A DNA stretch of 64,000 nucleotides from Candidatus Thiodiazotropha sp. (ex Myrtea sp. 'scaly one' KF741663) (GTDB taxonomy: Bacteria; Pseudomonadota; Gammaproteobacteria; Chromatiales; Chromatiaceae): NCBI GenBank assembly GCA_025655555.1, contig JAHXIQ010000002.1:124001-188000 (forward strand). The letters are read 5' to 3'. Made by a program: the position numbers and the translations under genes. The notes under the pieces were generated by a model. It had not been told where the DNA came from, did no database searches, and saw only the letters and a program-made list of their open reading frames with translations. Positions 10,138 through 17,093 of the stretch are shown here, in pieces. Numbering within the stretch: the first letter of the stretch is position 1; every line of letters starts with the position of its first letter.

Positions 10138-10161
10138 CGGGGCCTGATAAAACAGGCCCCG
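10138..10161 (+). other. Strong stem-loop directly after qmoB
   Basis: A 9-bp perfect stem CGGGGCCTG/CAGGCCCCG with a 6-nt ATAAAA loop, 12 nt after the qmoB stop. There is no T-tract after it, so a simple intrinsic terminator is unlikely. It may protect the 3' end of a processed qmoAB transcript or reduce read-through to hdrCB. Confidence 0.7.
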
Positions 10162-10192
10162 CAGCTGATTGACGGCCTGAACAACTTTACTT

Positions 10193-10235
10193 TTTGTAGG
10201 GTGGCCCTGGCCAACCGCCCTAAGCACCCTACAAA
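10193..10235. repeat. Inverted repeat abutting the hdrC ribosome-binding site
   Basis: Arms TTTGTAGGGTG (10193-10203) and CACCCTACAAA (10225-10235) are perfectly complementary over 11 bp with a 21-nt loop. The 3' arm ends directly before GGGGAG, the hdrC Shine-Dalgarno. The GTAGGGTG...CACCCTAC type resembles the REP-like doublets at 52.4 kb and 38.7 kb, so this may be a captured repeat acting as a leader hairpin. Confidence 0.75.
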
Positions 10236-10246
10236 GGGGAGTAAAA

Positions 10247-10870
10247 ATGAGTGATTTAAACACCGCAATGATTGAGAAATACCGCAGCAGCTTCCTCAAG
10301 GAAGTTGAGGCGAATGTGGAGGAGGGCGAATGGGTCAAGATGTGCATGCAGTGCGGCGTGTGCTCCGGCTCCTGCCCACTCGGTAAACACTGGGAGCATC
10401 CACCCCAGGAGATCTTCATGATGATCCGCGCCGGCAAGCGCGAAGACGTCCTGAGCTCCGACTCCATGTGGATGTGTACCTCCTGCTACAACTGTATCGC
10501 ACGCTGCCCGCGCGGCCTGCCGATCACCCACATCATGCACGGTCTGGCGGTCTACTCCAAACGCCTCGGCCTGACCCCGCAGAAGCAGCCTACGGCTGAA
10601 TTCTCGCAGATCTTCTGGGACAACCTGATGAAGAAGGGTCGCGTCAACGAGCTGAAGCTGGGTCTCTCCATGTATTTCAAAGACGGCTTTGGACAGGGCA
10701 TCAAAAATGCCATGGCCAACCAGAAGCTTGGCCAGAATATGATGAAGGCCAAACGCATGAACGCCATGGAGTTCTTTGGTGGACACAGCGTAAAAGATCT
10801 CTCCGGCTTCCAAAAGATCATCAAGAAAGCCCAGGAGATCGAAGAAGGCAACATCAAGGACTTCAAGTGA
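10247..10870 (+). CDS. hdrC: HdrC-like iron-sulfur subunit replacing QmoC function
   Basis: A 207-residue protein with two 4Fe-4S cluster motifs, CMQCGVCSGSCP (about residues 35-46) and CTSCYNCIARCP (about 79-90), the latter followed by RGLPITHIMHGL as in HdrC of heterodisulfide reductases. No transmembrane segments are visible, unlike QmoC, which has a b-type cytochrome domain. Together with hdrB it forms the HdrCB pair that substitutes for QmoC in some sulfur oxidisers and Gram-positive sulfate reducers (known for those groups; applied here by inference). RBS GGGGAG lies 5-6 nt before the ATG, and hdrB begins 12 nt downstream. Confidence 0.92.
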   Translation: MSDLNTAMIEKYRSSFLKEVEANVEEGEWVKMCMQCGVCSGSCPLGKHWEHPPQEIFMMIRAGKREDVLSSDSMWMCTSCYNCIARCPRGLPITHIMHGLAVYSKRLGLTPQKQPTAEFSQIFWDNLMKKGRVNELKLGLSMYFKDGFGQGIKNAMANQKLGQNMMKAKRMNAMEFFGGHSVKDLSGFQKIIKKAQEIEEGNIKDFK

Positions 10871-10882
10871 GGAAAGACCGAC

Positions 10883-11782
10883 ATGGCTAAGATAGAACTT
10901 TCATTCTACCCGGGTTGCTCCTCACAGAAAGGCGCAACCTCTTCAAACTACCTGGTCTCCGCGCAGACCATGTGCGAGGAGCTGGACATTCAGCTCAACG
11001 AGATCCCGGACTGGAACTGCTGCGGCGCTTCCATCGGTTACGGCGGCGGCGGCGAGCTGCCTCGTCTGACCCTGTCAGCACGCAATATCGCCCTCTCCGA
11101 GGAGCACAACAGCGGACAGGAGATCGTCGCCACCTGCGCGGCCTGCTGGCTCTCCACACGCGAAGCAAAAGAGCGTCTTCACGAAGACGAGCAGATGTTC
11201 AAGGATGCCAATGCGGCACTCTCCGAGGCTGGCCTTAAATACGAAGGTGAGTCCAACGTCCGCCACATGGTGGAAGTGCTGGTTGAGGACATCGGTTTCG
11301 ATGGCATCAAATCGAAGGTCAAGAAGCCCCTCGAGGGCCTCAAGATTGCCGGTTATGTAGGCTGTCAGACCAACCGTCCTTTCGGCATCGCCGGTGAGTC
11401 CTTCGAAAACCCGCAATACCTGGACAAAATCGTGGAGAGCGTTGGCGCCGATTCGATTCCCACCTACGAGAAAAAAGTCCAGTGCTGCGGTGGCGCCCTC
11501 GCCTTCTCCGAACCGGAGAAGTCACAGGAAATGATCAAAGGCATCATCGAAGCGGCCTACGACAATGGCGCAGATATGATCGTTACCCCCTGCCCCCTGT
11601 GTCAGGCCAACGTGGAGATCTATCAGGACAACATCAATGAGACCTACGGCACCAAGTTCAACATGCCGGTGGTCTACTACTCCACATTGATGAGCGTTGC
11701 CTTTGGTCGCAGTGCCGCGGATGCCGCGCTGAACGGTCAGGTCATCCCGGCCAAGCAACTGGAGGAGATTGCCAACAAATAA
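10883..11782 (+). CDS. hdrB: HdrB-like subunit with two CCG domains
   Basis: A 299-residue protein with two CCG-type cysteine-rich domains. The first has YPGCSSQK near residue 9, WNCCGAS near 45 and TCAACWLS near 84. The second has GYVGCQTNRP near 156, VQCCGGA near 197 and TPCPLCQAN near 233. In HdrB these domains bind noncubane 4Fe-4S clusters that carry out disulfide or quinone-linked two-electron chemistry. As last gene of qmoAB-hdrCB it is likely the terminal electron-accepting or donating subunit opposite AprBA. A strong intrinsic terminator follows 24 bp after the stop, marking the end of the operon. Confidence 0.93.
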   Translation: MAKIELSFYPGCSSQKGATSSNYLVSAQTMCEELDIQLNEIPDWNCCGASIGYGGGGELPRLTLSARNIALSEEHNSGQEIVATCAACWLSTREAKERLHEDEQMFKDANAALSEAGLKYEGESNVRHMVEVLVEDIGFDGIKSKVKKPLEGLKIAGYVGCQTNRPFGIAGESFENPQYLDKIVESVGADSIPTYEKKVQCCGGALAFSEPEKSQEMIKGIIEAAYDNGADMIVTPCPLCQANVEIYQDNINETYGTKFNMPVVYYSTLMSVAFGRSAADAALNGQVIPAKQLEEIANK

Positions 11783-11806
11783 TAAGGCGATCCATCTTCG
11801 GTCTTG

Positions 11807-11832
11807 AAAGCCCGCTTATGCGGGCTTTTTTT
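11807..11832 (+). terminator. Intrinsic terminator of the qmoAB-hdrCB operon
   Basis: Stem AAAGCCCGC/GCGGGCTTT with a TTAT loop, running directly into a T-tract. This is a textbook rho-independent terminator. Confidence 0.93.
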
Positions 11833-12022
11833 ATGTCCTCAAGCTTGATCTATCAACTTGATCCAAAATCAGATACTGAGGTATTCCTGGAGTGCCGGTT
11901 CCCGCTCTTCTTGTCATGTACAATGCTCTATGATGGTACAAGCTTGCCAATTTCTGACACGTAAACCATGGTCTGTCTCATTGGACCATCCTAGAGAGTG
12001 GAGCGAAAGGGTTTTACGCCTT

Positions 12023-12029
12023 GTTAGAG
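12023..12029 (-). other. Inverse core site half of an attC-like cassette end
   Basis: On the minus strand CTCTAAC lies 4 nt after the DksA-like gene's TGA. It is complementary to the GTTAGAG (12398-12404 on the minus strand) that precedes the same gene. This pairing of a cassette's own start and end is typical of integron gene cassettes. The region beyond (11833-12022) shows no clear palindrome and no gene, so the rest of the site may be lost. Confidence 0.45.
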
Positions 12030-12033
12030 ACAA

Positions 12034-12372
12034 TCATTTATCCGCGCACTTGATACATTGAGTGTAAGTAGGATCCACCTCTAGTCTGCGGATGTTTATC
12101 TCTTCCCCACACGTGAGACAAACGCCAAAATCACCAGCGGTGATTCGGCGCAATGCACCCTCAATTTTTAAGAGCTGATCTTCTCGCCGCCCTTTTGTTT
12201 CAATTGCCATTCCTTGTGCACGCATCGCATCCATTCGACTGAGCCTGCCAACCGCTGACTGATCTAGCTCCACAGGCTTTGCTGCGTCGTCAGACGTGCC
12301 GCTTAGATTTATGAGTTCTGACCGCAGCTCGAGTAACTGCTGTTTGAAGCTATCTAATTGAATTTTATCCAT
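12034..12372 (-). CDS. DksA/TraR-type C4 zinc-finger protein
   Basis: A 112-residue protein with a helical N-terminal half and a C-terminal zinc finger, CLTCGEEI (about residues 89-96) and CIKCADK at the very end, the C4 arrangement of the TraR/DksA family. DksA-like proteins enter the RNA polymerase secondary channel and tune transcription with ppGpp. The acidic tip residues of DksA are not clearly present (the coiled-coil stretch is shorter), so it is closer to short TraR/YbiI-like relatives than to true DksA. It is flanked by GTTAGAG and CTCTAAC core sites, so it may be a captured cassette gene. Function beyond the family level is not known. Confidence 0.8.
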   Translation of the reverse strand: MDKIQLDSFKQQLLELRSELINLSGTSDDAAKPVELDQSAVGRLSRMDAMRAQGMAIETKGRREDQLLKIEGALRRITAGDFGVCLTCGEEINIRRLEVDPTYTQCIKCADK

Positions 12373-12405
12373 CTACTTATGCGCTCTGTTCAATTGCCTC
12401 TAACG

Positions 12406-14173
12406 AGGCTGAAGAAAAATACAAAAATGAAGCGGGGCTTTTTCATAGACAAGCTTCTTTGATAACATATTTAAGTATCCTTCCAATATTTGCACTACTT
12501 CGTTAAACAAGGCTATTTATTGCTGATTGGATTCATTACGCCGCTATCTTTCCATAATTCATGATCTTTTCGATATTATGGACTATACAATATAGTTGCC
12601 ATTGCCCCTGGACTTTACGCCTGCCCCTTAGGCTGAATCGGTTGAGTCGCTTATTCGTTCCGATGTTACCGAAGACTGGCTCGACCGTCGACATCCTGTG
12701 ACTATAGATCTGTTTGCCTGCTTCGCTATCAATGCGCTGTTTCATCCAGTCAGTGTAACTCGGCTTTACATTCTTATTTAATACAAACGATACTTGGCGT
12801 CCATTACCTTTACGGTGATCTGCTGACTGTGGATTCTTCATGCAACGGTGCTTGATGTCACAGTGACGGCATTGCAATAGCTTTCCTTCAAAGAAGGCTT
12901 TGTGGTTACCTAGCTTATCTTCGCCTTCATGACGGAAGCTCAGTTCCTGGCCTGCCGGGCACACACAGGTCATACTGGTTTCTACGAAATTAAACTCACT
13001 GGCAGGGATCAGGTGATGCGCTTTCTTTTTACCCGCCTGTTGACGCTTGCCATATTTCTCTTTCTGTTCGTTGAATTTGGGATCACGGCTTCTGAATTTG
13101 TTATCAGGAATATAGGCGTTTATTTTATTATCATGCAGATATTGCATATTGCTTTCGTTGGCAAAGCCGGTATCTGCTGTGACTATAATATTGCTTTCGA
13201 AGATGGCTTGATTGATCTTTAGGCGATGATAGCGTTGCTCAACGGCTTCGAGGATCGGTTGTAATGTGTGGTGTTCCTGGCCCTCACCAAAGGCCTGTGC
13301 ATCGATGATAACCTGGTGTTTCTTATCAACGGCAGCCAGTCCATTGTAGCCCTGGATTGTGCCTTTTGAGGTCGTCATCTTGGCACTTTCGTTGTCTGTG
13401 ATATTACTCTTTACTTCCTTTTTTATTTTACCTTGGCCCATCCTTGGGCTTTCTGACTTTAAAAAGTGATCTATCCTATCAAACGCTTGGTTTAGTGTTT
13501 CAATGGCGTTCTTTCGTTGTTTATCACGCTCATCATCACGACTCTGGTACTTGTCTTGTTTCTTGTGCTGATCCAGGTGGTAACGAATCTGGCGCTTAAT
13601 CTTGTCACGCTTTTGCTCCAACTCCTTGAAGCTGCCAGACCATTCCTTCGAGGCATTCGAGGGGATCTTGCAACCGTCAATAGCAAAGAGCTCGTGACCG
13701 AGCAATCCTTGTTCATCACATATCAACAGTACCTGTTCGAATAGTGATGCTATTTCGCTACTCCGACTGCTGATGAAGTCAGCAATAGTTGTAAAGTGAG
13801 GAACTCTGTCGCAGCACAAGGCCTTAAATATAATGTTATGACGGCACTGCCACTCAAGATCACGGCTGGAGGTGATACCACGCGAATAACCGAACAAAAT
13901 AATCTTTAATAGAATTGCTGGATCATAGGCCGGACGGCCTATATCGTCATTCTTGAACTTTGGATAAAACGTTGATAGATCAAGCTTGGTATCGATCAGG
14001 TGATGTATTGCGTATTCAAAGCTACCTGGCACCAATTGATCTTGGTAATTGATCACAATCATGCTGTTTTGGTTGTAATCGTAAGGAATGAACTTTGCCA
14101 TTGAGTAACTCCCTCTCCTTTGCCTCAATTCTATCATTCCTTGAGCGATAATTTAGGGTTTTTCTACAGCTTC
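12406..14173 (-). mobile_element. IS1182-type insertion sequence, apparently complete
   Basis: About 1.77 kb with one transposase gene. The ends are imperfect inverted repeats: AGGCTGAAGAAAAA at 12406-12419 and, as reverse complement, AAGCTGTAGAAAAA at 14159-14172 (12 of 14 match). The tetranucleotide AACG lies directly outside both ends (12402-12405 and 14174-14177) and is a likely 4-bp target duplication. Removing the element and one AACG restores an uninterrupted GGCGTTAGAGGC on the minus strand, the core site between the ankyrin and DksA-like genes. The exact right end could differ by one base. Confidence 0.85.
12536..14101 (-). CDS. IS1182-family DDE transposase
   Basis: A 521-residue transposase. 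The N-terminal part (GRPAYDPAILLKIILFGYSR) is the InsH-like domain. The catalytic triad can be read as AIDGCKIPSN (first Asp), VTADTGFANE (second Asp) and STVEPVFGNIG (Glu). A cysteine-rich insert (CRHCDIKHRC) precedes the Glu, as in the IS1182 group. The start chosen is the ATG at 14101 because GGAGAGGGAG lies 7-16 nt upstream; the reading frame stays open a further 12 codons without a better site. The frame is intact from start to stop, so the element may be mobile. Confidence 0.95.
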   Translation of the reverse strand: MAKFIPYDYNQNSMIVINYQDQLVPGSFEYAIHHLIDTKLDLSTFYPKFKNDDIGRPAYDPAILLKIILFGYSRGITSSRDLEWQCRHNIIFKALCCDRVPHFTTIADFISSRSSEIASLFEQVLLICDEQGLLGHELFAIDGCKIPSNASKEWSGSFKELEQKRDKIKRQIRYHLDQHKKQDKYQSRDDERDKQRKNAIETLNQAFDRIDHFLKSESPRMGQGKIKKEVKSNITDNESAKMTTSKGTIQGYNGLAAVDKKHQVIIDAQAFGEGQEHHTLQPILEAVEQRYHRLKINQAIFESNIIVTADTGFANESNMQYLHDNKINAYIPDNKFRSRDPKFNEQKEKYGKRQQAGKKKAHHLIPASEFNFVETSMTCVCPAGQELSFRHEGEDKLGNHKAFFEGKLLQCRHCDIKHRCMKNPQSADHRKGNGRQVSFVLNKNVKPSYTDWMKQRIDSEAGKQIYSHRMSTVEPVFGNIGTNKRLNRFSLRGRRKVQGQWQLYCIVHNIEKIMNYGKIAA

Positions 14174-14248
14174 AACGCCTACATAACCGGCCGAGCATAA
14201 GCGAGGTCCGGCGACCGTAGGGAGCAAAGTTAATGTGATTGTTAGGAG
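14173..14248 (-). other. attC-like palindromic element after the ankyrin gene
   Basis: On the minus strand it starts with CTCCTAAC, overlapping the ankyrin stop codon, and ends in GGCGTT at the insertion-sequence boundary. The inside holds CTACGGTCGC, CCGGACC and GGCCGG arms. The element at 37287-37383 shares TAACAAT, CTACGGTCGC and GTTATGT in the same order, so they are one family. CTCCTAAC is the exact complement of GTTAGGAG that precedes the same gene. Confidence 0.55.
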
Positions 14249-14736
14249 TTATTCTCATGATACTCTTTGAAAATTTGATGGTTTGGGTGCGTCTTAAGCC
14301 TCAGGGCATGGTCCATCGCTGATACCCCGCTATTATTCTTTGAGTATGGATCGCATCCATTTGAAATTAAGATATCTATTAGCGCTATATTTTTTTCAGT
14401 ATTGCCGAATGCTCTAAAAAGTGGTGTGTTTCCCCATTGGTCTTTAAGGTTAACATTCGCTCCGTTGTCTATTAATAACTCCGCTATTTCGGGTTGCTTT
14501 TCTTGTGCGCAAAAATGAAGGGCTGAAAACCCTGCATTGTCTTGTGCGTTAGTGTTTGCACCGCAATTTATAAGCAACGACACCAATTCAATACTTATAT
14601 TACTACCCGACACCGAATTTAATAGCGGCGTTCTTCCATCTCTATCCTTTTCTTCGATATCACTACCGCTTTCGAGACGTTCTTTAACTTCCTCTATATT
14701 TTTTAAGTACGCGGACCAGCAAATTCCCTCGTTCAT
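14242..14736 (-). CDS. Ankyrin-repeat protein
   Basis: A 164-residue protein with about four ankyrin repeats. Recognisable repeat cores are DGRTPLLNS, AGFSALHFCAQ, QWGNTPLFRAF and SGVSAMDHALR. There is no signal peptide or membrane segment, so it is probably cytosolic and binds another protein. The gene sits between GTTAGGAG, 16 nt before its start codon, and CTCCTAAC, which overlaps its stop, as a single-gene cassette would. Its base composition is AT-richer than the sulfur genes nearby, consistent with transfer. The partner and role are unknown. Confidence 0.85.
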   Translation of the reverse strand: MNEGICWSAYLKNIEEVKERLESGSDIEEKDRDGRTPLLNSVSGSNISIELVSLLINCGANTNAQDNAGFSALHFCAQEKQPEIAELLIDNGANVNLKDQWGNTPLFRAFGNTEKNIALIDILISNGCDPYSKNNSGVSAMDHALRLKTHPNHQIFKEYHENNS

Positions 14737-14751
14737 AGCTATCTGTTTTTA

Positions 14752-14837
14752 CTCCTAACAGGTCATTATGTGGACGTCACAAATATTGTGTTATGTGGAA
14801 TGCACGAATATTGTGATATGTGGAAAAAAGTTCTCAT
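14752..14837 (-). repeat. Cassette leader: core site, spacer, 11-bp, 25-bp repeat and 36-bp shared sequence
   Basis: Read on the minus strand this is a 36-bp block (14837-14802), a 25-bp unit (14801-14777), an 11-bp block CGTCCACATAA (14776-14766), a 6-nt spacer and GTTAGGAG (14759-14752). The 25-bp unit repeats the end of the 36-bp block (TCCACATA, then CACAATATT.GTG), giving a tandem direct repeat. The 36-bp and 11-bp blocks recur exactly at 57714-57760, there without the extra 25-bp unit and again followed by 6 nt and a GTT core. CACAATATTTGTG is itself palindromic, as a protein-binding site would be. Confidence 0.85.
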
Positions 14838-15626
14838 GTCTTGTCGCAAGCAGGTTTTGCCTTGTGTTTGAGCAGGATTCATGACTTGGCGAGCCACGCT
14901 TTTGATTTTGATAAGAATTAATTCCCCTTTTATTTCAAAGATGCCATATCGAATCATGGTTGTCTGTAGGCTTTTTCCTACACGGGTGGGTCTGGGGCGC
15001 TGTTTTCCACTTTGGCTTGGCGATGTTGCTATCGGTTGATGTCTTCGGGGCTTCATTGCATGCCGAACGGTGAGCGGGATGTGACCCATCCTGTCTGCTT
15101 TTCTGTCGGTGACAGGCTGGTGACCGATCTGGCAGGTGGTCTGTACTTGAATTGCCCGCCAGTGACTGTCATTGGGTTACCCGTGCGATTTTGGTCCGGG
15201 TGGGTGGCACGGTTTGGCCAGCGGGCTGATGGTTGCTGTCGGGTTTTGTGTTTTTCTGTTTCTCGCTTGCAACGTTTGTGCTGCCATACCTTGCTTTTGT
15301 GGTGTGGAGGCTGAGCCTCCTTTCAACCACAGGGGAGTCCTTATTGTGTCAGTGATCGGTTGATTTAGCGGATCGTTGACGTCTTTATCGTCAACATCAG
15401 GAGGTTTTGAATCGCGACTGATGCATTTTTTAACATCACCGGGTTGTCTCGACTCATTGGCAACGTTTATTCAGTCGTCACCGGTATCTTTTGATTGAGT
15501 GTCGGGCGCCCTGATTTATCTGTTAGGTTCATTGCTGTCCCACAAACGCCCTCTCCCTTCATCGGGAGGGGACGTTTAAACGACTATGCCAGTGTGATCA
15601 TTGCGTACCCAGATGCGCGATACGGT
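14838..15626. other. Gene-poor region with scattered hairpins, probably decayed mobile DNA
   Basis: No convincing gene was found. Open frames here lack family resemblance and ribosome-binding sites. Visible structures are a compact hairpin GGAGGC-TGA-GCCTCC (15305-15319) and GTTGACG/CGTCAAC (15375-15395), each followed by a purine-rich stretch that could once have been a ribosome-binding site. It lies between the cassette leader and mscS. Confidence 0.5.
15547..15578. repeat. Repeat copy downstream of mscS
   Basis: A hairpin-forming segment with CCCTCTCCCT, GGGAGGGG and GGGACGTTTA. A related copy lies on the other side of mscS at 16815-16845 in the same orientation, sharing CCCTCTCCCT and GGGACGTTTA. 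On the minus strand the stem could also end the mscS transcript. Confidence 0.6.
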
Positions 15627-16694
15627 CTAGGCCTCCTGCGCACCTGGCAGTGTGTAGATGGTTTGCGTCGGGAAGGCGAACTCCAGACCCTTTTCATTGA
15701 AGGCACGCAGGATGGCCATATTCATCTCTGTCTGCACGCTGAGGATATCGGCACCCTTGCGAATGTAGTAGATAAAGAGAATGTTGAGGGAGAAATCCCC
15801 AAAACCGTTGAAGCCCAGGGAGACTTTATCTTCTGCACCCGGGTTGTCTTCATGAATTTCACGCAGCAGGTCCAGGGCCTGCTGCATCTGCTCCGATGTG
15901 GTGTCGTAGGTCAGCCCCAGGTTCAGCACTACCTTGCGTGAGGGCTCACGTGTAACGTTCTCCACCGGGGCATCGGCGAACTTGGCATTAGGGATGGTGA
16001 CCTCACGCCCCTCCAGGGTGCGCAGGCGGGTGCTGCGTACACCTATCTCGCTCACGGTGCCATCGTAACCGGCCACCTTGACACGGTCGTTTATTTTGAA
16101 CGGCTGATCGGAGAAGATAGTAAAACCACCGAAGATATTCGATACCGTATCCTTCGCCGCCATCGCCAAGGCCAAGCCACCGATACCCAGGCCGGCGATC
16201 AGGGCACCCACGTTATAACCGGCGTTATTCAGGCCGATGATGACCGCCATGGCCCAGATGATCATCTTCACGCCTTTGCTCAGCACAGGCAGCAGTTGAT
16301 CGTCCAGGTCATTCTCCGTCTTCGACGCCCAGGGCACGAGGTATTCCTGGTAGATGGCATCGAACAGGCGGCTCAACATCCAGCCGATCAAGAGGGCGAA
16401 GATGACGTGGTAGGCATTACCGATGGAGACTTCCATGATCTCCGGCAGCGTCAGTTGACTCAGGCCAAACCAGATGCCGAAGGTGATCAGCAGAAAGACC
16501 ACCGGCTCTTCGACCATATCGACAATGATATCGTCCAGCTTGCTCTTGGTACGGCTGGTCACACCGCGCACGATCCTGGAAAACACCCAATACACCACTT
16601 TGCCGAGCAACGCGGACAAGACGATGATGCCAAGCGCGATCAGCCAGGTTTGCAGGGTATTGCCGTAGTAGGTCTGCTCTAGCAATTCGGTCAT
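15627..16694 (-). CDS. MscS-family mechanosensitive channel
   Basis: A 355-residue inner-membrane protein with about four transmembrane segments in the first 190 residues and the MscS beta/C-terminal domain after that. The pore-lining helix TM3 is recognisable as GALIAGLGIGGLALAMAAKDT with its Gly/Ala packing pattern, followed by NIFGGFTIFSDQPFKINDRV, the family signature. MscS channels open on hypo-osmotic shock. The extra N-terminal helix and length are like the YnaI/MscM-type small-conductance relatives rather than minimal MscS. It is a single gene with related repeats on both flanks. The Ala-Gly ridge of TM3 is intact, so it is expected to gate. Confidence 0.93.
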   Translation of the reverse strand: MTELLEQTYYGNTLQTWLIALGIIVLSALLGKVVYWVFSRIVRGVTSRTKSKLDDIIVDMVEEPVVFLLITFGIWFGLSQLTLPEIMEVSIGNAYHVIFALLIGWMLSRLFDAIYQEYLVPWASKTENDLDDQLLPVLSKGVKMIIWAMAVIIGLNNAGYNVGALIAGLGIGGLALAMAAKDTVSNIFGGFTIFSDQPFKINDRVKVAGYDGTVSEIGVRSTRLRTLEGREVTIPNAKFADAPVENVTREPSRKVVLNLGLTYDTTSEQMQQALDLLREIHEDNPGAEDKVSLGFNGFGDFSLNILFIYYIRKGADILSVQTEMNMAILRAFNEKGLEFAFPTQTIYTLPGAQEA

Positions 16695-17093
16695 TTTTTA
16701 TTCCTTCAGGCTCCTATATCAGGGTTGAGCCCGGTAATTCTGGTTGAACGGAGTGACGCCACAAATGCATCAGGGACGGAATTTTGCCATTTTTCCTCAG
16801 GACTGTCCCGTTAACTCCCTCTCCCTCAGGGAGATGGGACGTTTAGCCTTAGCTTTGAAATCTGTGCGAGTCGGATTGCGCGGTAAATACATTCGCATCT
16901 GAGGCAGATGGATGAGTGAAAAGGTAGTCTCGGATAACGGAGGTGATGTCGAACAAGCGCTGGCAGAAGCGCTTGTACTGACTGATGGGCCTAAGCTGAA
17001 GCAGTTGAGAAAACAAAAGCCCTATCCCTGTGAAACTGCGGCAAAGTTGTTTGGGCAAACGCTCCCCAGCCCCAAGCATCCCTTATACAACGC
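16695..17093. other. Intergenic region upstream of mscS
   Basis: No gene is supported. It holds the second repeat copy (16815-16845) and otherwise unremarkable sequence. A short open frame at 16912-17109 was not accepted. Confidence 0.5.
16815..16845. repeat. Repeat copy upstream of mscS
   Basis: Contains CCCTCTCCCT, then CAGGGAG, then GGGACGTTTA, matching the arrangement at 15547-15578. It can fold as a short hairpin. Confidence 0.6.

Noticed and set aside
10138-10161. Intrinsic terminator after qmoB
   Set aside because: The stem is strong but no T-tract follows, and hdrC and hdrB belong functionally to the same operon.
12398-14759. CRISPR array as explanation of the short repeats
   Set aside because: Repeats are few, of different lengths, and not separated by regular spacers; no cas gene is present.
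14777-14801. Simple tandem repeat as full explanation of the 25-bp unit
   Set aside because: The same flanking blocks in the same order occur 43 kb away next to another GTT core, so chance or simple slippage does not explain the layout.
15012-15363. Open frames of 100 and 63 codons in the gene-poor region
   Set aside because: Their composition looks random (cysteine- and tryptophan-rich) and they have no ribosome-binding sites.
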